A stretch of DNA of 64,000 bases, taken from assembly GCF_028473745.1 (NCBI RefSeq), contig NZ_CP101137.1:2728001-2792000 (forward strand), written 5' to 3'. Origin of the DNA: Streptomyces sp. M92 (GTDB lineage Bacteria > Actinomycetota > Actinomycetes > Streptomycetales > Streptomycetaceae). Shown one piece after another: positions 58,984 to 64,000 of the stretch. The notes under the pieces are model-generated. The model was not told the origin of the DNA. It was given only the letters and a program-made list of their open reading frames with translations, and did no database searches. The first letter of the stretch is position 1. Each line of letters begins with the position of its first letter. Position numbers and translations under genes: made by a program.

Positions 58984-59657
58984 TGAGGCGGATCCAGCCG
59001 GTAGCCGACACCCCGCACGGTACGGATCAGGGTCGGGGACGACGGCACGTCCTCGACCTTGGCGCGCAGCCGCTGCACGCAGGCGTCCACCAGCCGGGAG
59101 TCGCCGAGGTAGTCGTGCTCCCACACCAGCCGCAGCAACTGCTGCCGGGACAGCGCCTGGCCCGGCCGCCGGCTCAGCTCCAGCAGCAGCCGCAGCTCGG
59201 TCGGCGTCAGCTGGAGGTCCTCGCCGTTCTTCGTCACGGTCATCGCGGAGCGGTCGATGACGAGGCTGCCGAAGCTCGCCGAGTCGCTGGACTCGCGCTC
59301 CCCGCGCCGCAGCACGGCCCGGATACGGGCGTCCAGCACCCGGCCCTGGACCGGTTTGACCACGTAGTCGTCGGCGCCCGACTCGAGACCGACGACCACG
59401 TCGATGTCGTCGTTGCGCGCGGTCAGCAGGATGATCGGCAGCTGGTCGGTGCGCCGGATGCGCCGGCACACCTCGAACCCGTCGATGCCGGGCAGCATCA
59501 CGTCCAGCACGATCAGGTCCGGCCGCTGCTCGCGCAACAGCTTCAGACCGTCCTCGCCGCTGGCAGCGGTGGCCACCCGGTGACCCTGGCGCGTCAGTGA
59601 GAGCTCCAGGGCCGTGCGGATGGCGTCGTCGTCCTCGATCAGCAACAGGGAAGGCAC
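58980..59657 (-). CDS. afsQ1: Response regulator AfsQ1
   Basis: 225-aa OmpR/PhoB-class regulator. Receiver domain: LLLIEDDDAIRTALELS, phospho-acceptor Asp52 in LIVLDVMLPGIDGFE, ILLTARNDD (Thr) and YVVKP (Lys). C-terminal winged helix: LTPTELRLLLELSRRPGQALSRQQLLRLVWEHDYLGDSRLVDACVQRLRAKVED. GTG at 59657 gives the published 225-aa length; ATG at 59675 would add six residues. The divergent promoter region shared with sigQ carries a GTGAC-N6-GTGAC pair. Confidence 0.96.
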   Translation of the reverse strand: MPSLLLIEDDDAIRTALELSLTRQGHRVATAASGEDGLKLLREQRPDLIVLDVMLPGIDGFEVCRRIRRTDQLPIILLTARNDDIDVVVGLESGADDYVVKPVQGRVLDARIRAVLRRGERESSDSASFGSLVIDRSAMTVTKNGEDLQLTPTELRLLLELSRRPGQALSRQQLLRLVWEHDYLGDSRLVDACVQRLRAKVEDVPSSPTLIRTVRGVGYRLDPPQ

Positions 59658-59770
59658 GGGCTCATTCTGGCCCATGGAGGGGGTGCGGTTCGACCTGTGG
59701 GTCCACAACGGTGCCCGCCCCCGCCGCCGGACCCTGTGAAGGAACCGTGCGGCCCCGGTGACGGACCCCT

Positions 59771-59786
59771 GTGACAGGTCTGTGAC
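59771..59786. promoter_or_regulatory. AfsQ1-type box GTGAC-N6-GTGAC
   Basis: GTGAC at 59771-59775 and 59782-59786 with 6 bp between, matching the reported AfsQ1 consensus GTnAC-n6-GTnAC. A further GTGAC lies at 59758-59762. Located between afsQ1 and sigQ, so both promoters could respond. Confidence 0.82.
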
Positions 59787-59868
59787 AGTCGGCGGACACG
59801 GCCATGAAGTCGCCCCGGCAAGCTTCTCGGCACAGGCAACACCGGAAGTCCACGACGGGAGGCGCGAG

Positions 59869-60621
59869 ATGAACACGCTGCACGGCACCAGCACCAGCGC
59901 AGTGGTCACGCGTCTGCACGACGTGCACACACACCGGTCCGAGAAGTCCGGTGCCGTGAGCGGGCGGGGGTGCGCTCGCGGCACCGGGCGGCAGCACACC
60001 ACCTACATGACGGTGGTGGACGCCGCCAAGGGGGGAACCCAGGGGGGAACGCACGGGGGAACGGCGTACGGGGAGGCAGAGGGGGAGCGCCGCTCGCTGT
60101 CGGAGGCGGAGTTCACCGCCTACGTCCAGGAGCGCCGCGCCTCCCTGTACGCCACCGCCTACCACCTGACCGGCGACCGCTTCGAGGCCGAGGACCTGTT
60201 GCAGAGCGCGCTGTTCTCGACCTACCGGGCGTGGGACCGGATCAGCGACAAGGCCGCGGTCGGCGGATACCTCCGCCGCACCATGACCAACCTGCACATC
60301 AGCGCCTGGCGGCGTCGCAAGCTCAACGAGTACCCGACCGAGGAGCTGCCGGAGACGGCCGGCGACACGGACGCGATGCGCGGCACCGAACTGCGCACGG
60401 TCCTGTGGCAGGCGCTGGCCCGGCTGCCCGAACTCCAGCGCACCATGCTGGTCCTGCGCTACTACGAGGGCCGCACGGACCCGGAGATCGCGGACATCCT
60501 CGGCATCAGTGTCGGCACGGTGAAGTCCAGCATCTGGCGGTCGCTCCGCCGGCTGCGCGACGACGAGGTCCTCAGCTTCGGCCGTGACCGGGAGGACGCC
60601 TTCGGCGAGCTCGTCGCCTGA
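59869..60621 (+). CDS. sigQ: ECF sigma factor SigQ
   Basis: 250-aa SigE-type ECF sigma factor, divergent from afsQ1 as in S. coelicolor, where sigQ is an AfsQ1 target. Region 2: YVQERRASLYATAYHLTGDRFEAEDLLQSALFSTYRAWDRISDKAAVGGYLRRTMTNLHISAWRRRK. Region 4: ALARLPELQRTMLVLRYYEGRTDPEIADILGISVGTVKSSIWRSLRRLRDDE. The first ~75 residues are poorly conserved and include GGTQGGTHGGT, encoded by GGGGGAAC-type G-runs; a downstream ATG at 60007 (MTVVDAAK) might be the real start. GGGAGG precedes the ATG at 59869. Confidence 0.9.
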   Translation: MNTLHGTSTSAVVTRLHDVHTHRSEKSGAVSGRGCARGTGRQHTTYMTVVDAAKGGTQGGTHGGTAYGEAEGERRSLSEAEFTAYVQERRASLYATAYHLTGDRFEAEDLLQSALFSTYRAWDRISDKAAVGGYLRRTMTNLHISAWRRRKLNEYPTEELPETAGDTDAMRGTELRTVLWQALARLPELQRTMLVLRYYEGRTDPEIADILGISVGTVKSSIWRSLRRLRDDEVLSFGRDREDAFGELVA

Positions 60622-60627
60622 AGGCCA

Positions 60628-60651
60628 GGAGGTCCGGGGGGGGGGACCTCC
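60628..60651. terminator. Hairpin after sigQ with an all-G loop
   Basis: 8-bp stem GGAGGTCC/GGACCTCC enclosing eight G residues, 6 bp after the sigQ stop; GTGAAAAAAG follows. Confidence 0.6.
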
Positions 60652-60709
60652 GGAAGGACCCGTGAAAAAAGTTCGAGCCGGGGTGTATCAGGGGGAGGGG
60701 ACCGGGCTC

Positions 60710-60806
60710 TTACTCACGGGGAAGCACCACGGGGGAACAACGGGGGACACGGGGGAACAGCACGGGGGGAACGGGGAAACGGGGGAGCACGGGGGAAGAG
60801 AGCGGG
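60710..60806. repeat. Array of CACGGGGGAA-type G-run repeats
   Basis: At least six direct occurrences of (A)CGGGGGA(A/G)C-like units in under 100 bp, with G-runs of 4-6 on the plus strand. The same motif occurs in the sigQ 5' end (about 60030-60090). Confidence 0.75.
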
Positions 60807-60879
60807 GCTGGAGGGCCGGGGGGTCCGTCCAGTCCCGCTCTCGCGTGTACCGCGTACGGGGGTGCGCGCGAGGGGCGCG

Positions 60880-61515
60880 TTACGCCGCCGTACGGGCCGT
60901 CGTGCACCGTCCCGCCGCCGCGGCCGCCAGCCGGCCCATCGCCTCGTCCCGGTCGCAGGCGTGCGCGCCCAGGGCCGTCTGCCGTGCGATGACCGACCGT
61001 TCCCGCCGCATCAGCCGCCAGCCGCGGCGCAGCAGGACCGGCACCGACTTGCGGCTCTCCCGCAGGTCCCGCGCCAAGCGCCGGCGGAAGGTCGTCACCG
61101 GGCCCCGGCTCAGACACAGCGCGTCGGCCAGCACGCCCAGCTCCCGGCAGCGCGCCACGAGTTCGGCGGCGAAGATGCCCTCCGCGAGGAACAGCGGGGT
61201 GCGCCCGATGTCGACCGCCTCCTCGCCGGTGCGCGCGCTCAGCGAGATGTCGTAGACGGGCACCCGCGTACGGCCCGACCGGCACAGCTCCGCGATCGCG
61301 GCGACGGCCGCGTCCGCGTCCCACGAGCCCGGGTGGTCCCAGTCGATGTCGGAGCTCTGCGGCACCAGCGGCAGCGTCGGGTCGGTGCCCTCCTTGTAGA
61401 AGTCGTCGAGCCGCAGCACCGGGAGGCCGGAGCGGGCGGCGAGGAGGGACTTGCCGGAGCCGGAAGGGCCGCAGAGCAGCACGACTCGGGTCGGTATGGG
61501 CGGATGGGAGCTCAC
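60880..61515 (-). CDS. Uridine kinase-like P-loop kinase
   Basis: 211-aa nucleoside/phosphoribulokinase-fold protein. Walker A VVLLCGPSGSGKSLLAARSG, then LRLDDFYKEGTDPTLPL (the DDFY motif that binds the nucleoside), DWDHPGSWDADAAVAAIAEL, VPVYDISLSARTGEEAVD and LFLAEGIFAAELVARCRELG. The C-terminal third is Arg-rich (TTFRRRLARDLRESRKSV). Similar to uridine kinases; the phosphate acceptor is not proven. GTG at 61515; upstream frame to 61671 has no similarity. Confidence 0.85.
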   Translation of the reverse strand: MSSHPPIPTRVVLLCGPSGSGKSLLAARSGLPVLRLDDFYKEGTDPTLPLVPQSSDIDWDHPGSWDADAAVAAIAELCRSGRTRVPVYDISLSARTGEEAVDIGRTPLFLAEGIFAAELVARCRELGVLADALCLSRGPVTTFRRRLARDLRESRKSVPVLLRRGWRLMRRERSVIARQTALGAHACDRDEAMGRLAAAAAGRCTTARTAA

Positions 61516-61673
61516 GGGACACCAGTCTGAGGCATCCGGCGGCCGCCGTACGACCCCGCGGGGGACTTTGCCGCAGGCGTCACATCCCGATCGCGCCGCG
61601 CGGGTGACCTGATCACGGTGTGCGCTGTTATCAGGGCAGTCCGTAGCAATCCACACCAAGAGGTGGCTCACCG

Positions 61674-62084
61674 ATGGCCCGACACGCGTCCCCCCACACC
61701 ACCACCGTCCACCGCGCCCTGGTCCTGCTCGCGACCGCGGGGGCCGCCCTGGGGGCGGGTGCGGCCACGGCCTCCGCGGCGGAAGGCGGCGGCGAGACGA
61801 TCGCCGGTCTGGCCCACACCCGCCCCACCTCGATGGGCAACATCGACCCGCAGGCGGGCGTCCAGGCGGTGACCGGCATCGTCGGCTACGTCACCGGCCC
61901 GGTCGCCGACCTCAAGCCCAACCCGCTGGCCGGTACCGGCGTCGACCCTCTCCACAACGGCGTCGGCACGAAGGTCGCCGACTTCCAGCCGCTGACCTCG
62001 ACGTCCCTGACGGGGCCGGTCGCCCAGGCGCGGTCGTTGGGCGCCGTGCCGGTGGTGGGGCAGGCGACGGAACTGCTGCGCTGA
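61674..62084 (+). CDS. Small secreted protein, unknown function
   Basis: 136-aa exported protein with signal peptide (RALVLLATAGAALGAGAATASAAEGG) and a mature part with GVQAVTGIVGYVTGPVADLKPNPLAGTGVDPLHNGVGTKVADFQPLTSTSLTGPVAQ. No Cys, no catalytic motif; the Leu/Pro/Gly/Val-rich style is like the protein at 55190. ATG at 61674 with AAGAGGTGG upstream. Function unknown. Confidence 0.75.
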   Translation: MARHASPHTTTVHRALVLLATAGAALGAGAATASAAEGGGETIAGLAHTRPTSMGNIDPQAGVQAVTGIVGYVTGPVADLKPNPLAGTGVDPLHNGVGTKVADFQPLTSTSLTGPVAQARSLGAVPVVGQATELLR

Positions 62085-62104
62085 CGCGACCGGCCCGGCG
62101 GGGG

Positions 62105-62356
62105 TCAGGCCGTGCGGCCGAGGTGGGTCACCAGGATGCGGACAACGGCGACGTCGATGGCGTAGAGAACCCGGTACTCCCCGATACGCAGCCGTCGGAT
62201 GTCGGCTGATCCGTACGGAACCGAACCAGCGGGTCGGGGGTCCTCCGCCAGTTTGTCGATGGTGTCCAGTACCACAGTGAGGCCGCTCGGGTCGTCCTCA
62301 AGGAACCGGGCGGCGGCGTTGAGGGCCTGTGGCTCGAAGTTGATCTCGTAGGTCAC
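62105..62356 (-). CDS. RelE/ParE family toxin
   Basis: 83-aa toxin of the RelE/ParE superfamily (mRNA interferase or gyrase inhibitor). Pattern: YEINFEPQALNAAARFLE, then LAEDPRPAGSVPYGSADIRRLRIGEYRVLYAIDVAVVRILVTHLGRT, with the Arg-rich G-x-YRVLY strand and C-terminal HLGR typical of RelE. Starts inside the antitoxin stop (4-bp ATGA overlap), the usual order antitoxin then toxin. Confidence 0.9.
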   Translation of the reverse strand: MTYEINFEPQALNAAARFLEDDPSGLTVVLDTIDKLAEDPRPAGSVPYGSADIRRLRIGEYRVLYAIDVAVVRILVTHLGRTA

Positions 62357-62607
62357 TTCTGCTCGAGCCCCAGCCGCCTGCGCACCTCGGCCATGGGGAT
62401 GCCCTCTCCGAGGGTCCCCTCCGCCTTGCGCCGCTGGTAGTCCGCTACTGCCAGCGCGTCCTCCAGATCCTCTATCACCTGCGGCGACACCAGAAGGGCG
62501 GCCACGTGCCCATGGTCGGTGAGCGCGATGGTCTCGCGGCCGTGGGCGGCGCGGCGCACGAGGTCGCCGAGCTGGGAACGGGCGGCGCTGATGGCGATCT
62601 CAGTCAT
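62353..62607 (-). CDS. Phd/YefM family antitoxin
   Basis: 84-aa antitoxin. N-terminal DNA-binding Phd fold: TEIAISAARSQLGDLVRRAAHGRETIALTDHGHVAALLVSPQVIEDLEDAL; the C-terminal toxin-neutralising part is RRKAEGTLGEGIPMAEVRRRLGLEQ. ATG at 62607. Just upstream the sequence is unusually A/T-rich for the window (about 62608-62640), holding a plausible promoter TTGCAC-N18-CAATAT on the minus strand where autorepression would occur. Confidence 0.9.
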   Translation of the reverse strand: MTEIAISAARSQLGDLVRRAAHGRETIALTDHGHVAALLVSPQVIEDLEDALAVADYQRRKAEGTLGEGIPMAEVRRRLGLEQK

Positions 62608-62813
62608 GCTCACATATTGACAGAAGGTTAATCTAGTGTGCAACTCATGACCGACTGCTGGCCGAGGGGCACACGATCCCGGACCGGCGAGGCGCCCCAC
62701 GGTTCGCCGCGCCGGTCCGCCGTGACTGTTCGTCATGAGGACCCCACGGCCCGGCACCGCGGCCGTCTAATCTTGGTGAACCACGTTTCGCGCAAGAGGT
62801 GCCAGGGGGCCGG

Positions 62814-64000
62814 GTGCACAACGACGACGGAATCAACGGGACCGGTGGCGGCGCCGGCGGGCATCCCGAAGATCGTGCTTCAGCCCCCCACGCGGTGATC
62901 GAGGGTCGCTACGAGCTGCTGGAGCCCATCGGCAGCGGCGGAATGGGCGAGGTCTGGAAGGCCCACGACCGACGGCTGCGCCGGTTCGTCGCCGTGAAGG
63001 GACTCCTCGACCGCAGGGCCATGACCCCGGACACGCAGAAGGACGCGATGCAGCGGGCCCGCCGTGAGGCGGAGGCGCTCGCCAAGATCGAGCACGAGAA
63101 CGTCGTGACGGTCCACGACCAGATCGAGACCGCCGACCAGGTCTGGATCGTGATGAAGCTGCTCGAAGGGCGTTCGCTCGCCGACCTGTTGAGACGTGAC
63201 CGGGTCCTCGGCGTGCCCAGGGCCGCGGAGATCGGCCTCCAGATGGCCCAGGGCCTGCGGGCCGTCCACGAGGCGTCGGTCCTGCACCGCGACGTCAAGC
63301 CGGGCAACGTCCTGGTGCGGGACGGCGGCCAGGTGGTTCTGGTGGACTTCGGCATCGCCACCTTCGAGGGCGCGGACCGGGTCACCCGGCACGGCGGCAT
63401 CATCGGCACGCCTCCCTACCTGGCGCCCGAACTCTTTCCCCCCGTCCGCTCCGGTCCCACGCCCGCCTCCGACCTCTGGGCGCTGGGAGTCACCCTCTAC
63501 GAAATGGTCGAGGGACGCCTGCCCTTCGGCGGCAACGAGATGGCAGGGGTGCAGGAGAACGTCCGGCTGTCGCCCGACCCCGTCCTCCGGTACGCCGGCC
63601 CCCTCGGCCCCGTCATCCGGAGGTTGCTGGTCACGGACCCCGGCCGCCGCCCGGACGCGGCCGCGGTGGAGGAGATGCTCCGGGAGGTCCTCGCGGACCC
63701 GGGCACGCCCACCCCGCACCCCGTGCCGACGGCGCCCTTACCGACGCCCGCGCTGTCCTCCGCCGAAGGAGCCGTCCCGTCCTCCCACGCCGTTCCTTCC
63801 GAAGGCGGTCCTTCCGGAGGTGTTCCGTCCGTGCCTCCACCGTCGGCGCCGCGCCGGGGCGGCGGGCCGTTCCGGGGATGGAAGGCGGCTGTGGCCGCCG
63901 CGTGCGTCGTTCTGCTGGCCGGGGGTGGCTGGCTCGTCTCCCGGGGTGGGCCCGGGGGCGAGCGGGGCGACGCCTCCTCGGCGCAGGGTGCGGGATCCAC
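62814..64000 (+). CDS. Membrane Ser/Thr protein kinase (PknB-like), partial at the right edge
   Basis: At least 395 residues, frame still open at the window end. Kinase domain (~30-290): YELLEPIGSGGMGEVWKAHDRRLRRFVAVKGL (Gly loop and VAVK Lys), ARREAEALAKIEHENVV (Glu), VLHRDVKPGNVLV (catalytic HRD), VLVDFGIA (DFG), GTPPYLAPEL (activation segment) and SDLWALGVTLYEMVEGRLPF. A Pro/Ser/Thr linker (~295-355) leads to one helix (GWKAAVAAACVVLLAGGGWLVS) and an extracellular part that is cut off. GTG at 62814 with AGGGGG upstream. Confidence 0.92.
   Translation, partial: MHNDDGINGTGGGAGGHPEDRASAPHAVIEGRYELLEPIGSGGMGEVWKAHDRRLRRFVAVKGLLDRRAMTPDTQKDAMQRARREAEALAKIEHENVVTVHDQIETADQVWIVMKLLEGRSLADLLRRDRVLGVPRAAEIGLQMAQGLRAVHEASVLHRDVKPGNVLVRDGGQVVLVDFGIATFEGADRVTRHGGIIGTPPYLAPELFPPVRSGPTPASDLWALGVTLYEMVEGRLPFGGNEMAGVQENVRLSPDPVLRYAGPLGPVIRRLLVTDPGRRPDAAAVEEMLREVLADPGTPTPHPVPTAPLPTPALSSAEGAVPSSHAVPSEGGPSGGVPSVPPPSAPRRGGGPFRGWKAAVAAACVVLLAGGGWLVSRGGPGGERGDASSAQGAGS

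Overview
The window is high-GC DNA from a Streptomyces chromosome. Codon third positions are strongly G/C, and GTG and TTG starts are common. The gene content matches the core region of the Streptomyces coelicolor group that runs from the SCO4847-type DD-carboxypeptidase through sdhCDAB to the afsQ1/afsQ2/sigQ locus. The predicted AfsQ1 and AfsQ2 lengths (225 and 532 aa) and phospho-site positions (Asp52, His294) fit the known proteins. I see no rRNA, tRNA, CRISPR array, insertion sequence or prophage.

Layout. 1-6.1 kb: envelope and housekeeping genes (YihY/BrkB membrane protein, DD-carboxypeptidase, metallophosphoesterase, and a TetR/DCC/membrane-protein operon whose promoter is covered by a repeated 14-bp palindrome). 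6.3-7.7 kb: two TM2-domain genes and a DUF2752 gene. 7.7-11.2 kb: succinate dehydrogenase (sdhC-D-A-B, minus strand). 11.3-15.8 kb: an OHCU-decarboxylase-like gene, a GH20 hexosaminidase and three uncharacterised genes. 15.8-19.7 kb: two tandem modules, each an ECF sigma factor translationally coupled to a single-pass membrane protein. 19.9-26.5 kb: an L,D-transpeptidase lipoprotein, a methylmalonyl-CoA mutase catalytic subunit without a B12 domain, a Uma2 nuclease-like gene, a TetR/flavin-monooxygenase divergent pair and a methyltransferase.

27-37 kb: a two-armed nonulosonate (Kdn or sialic-acid-like) cell-wall glycopolymer locus. The plus arm has a GT-B transferase, a fused CMP-sugar synthetase/HAD phosphatase, a short nonulosonate synthase and a sialyltransferase-like protein. 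The minus arm has a GT2 enzyme, a polysialyltransferase-like protein, an acyltransferase and a methyltransferase. By analogy with known Streptomyces teichulosonic acids I read this as synthesis, polymerisation and decoration of a Kdn-type wall polymer. 37.5-47.3 kb: an M20 amidohydrolase and a nucleoside uptake and salvage block (two BMP lipoproteins, ABC ATPase, two permeases, cdd, deoA). A palindromic CTACGCGCGTAG-type motif stands before each BMP gene, the ABC operon and the distant adenosine deaminase gene at 53.9 kb, suggesting one regulon.

47.4-56.5 kb: Uma2, AEC transporter, STAS protein overlapping an ECF sigma gene, MFS/LysR pair, an alpha/beta hydrolase-like protein lacking its nucleophile, add, a small secreted protein, and PspC and VanZ proteins. 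56.7-60.6 kb: lipoprotein-afsQ2-afsQ1 and divergent sigQ with an AfsQ1-type box between them. 60.8-64 kb: a uridine-kinase-like protein, a secreted protein, a RelE/Phd toxin-antitoxin pair and a membrane Ser/Thr kinase that runs off the right edge.
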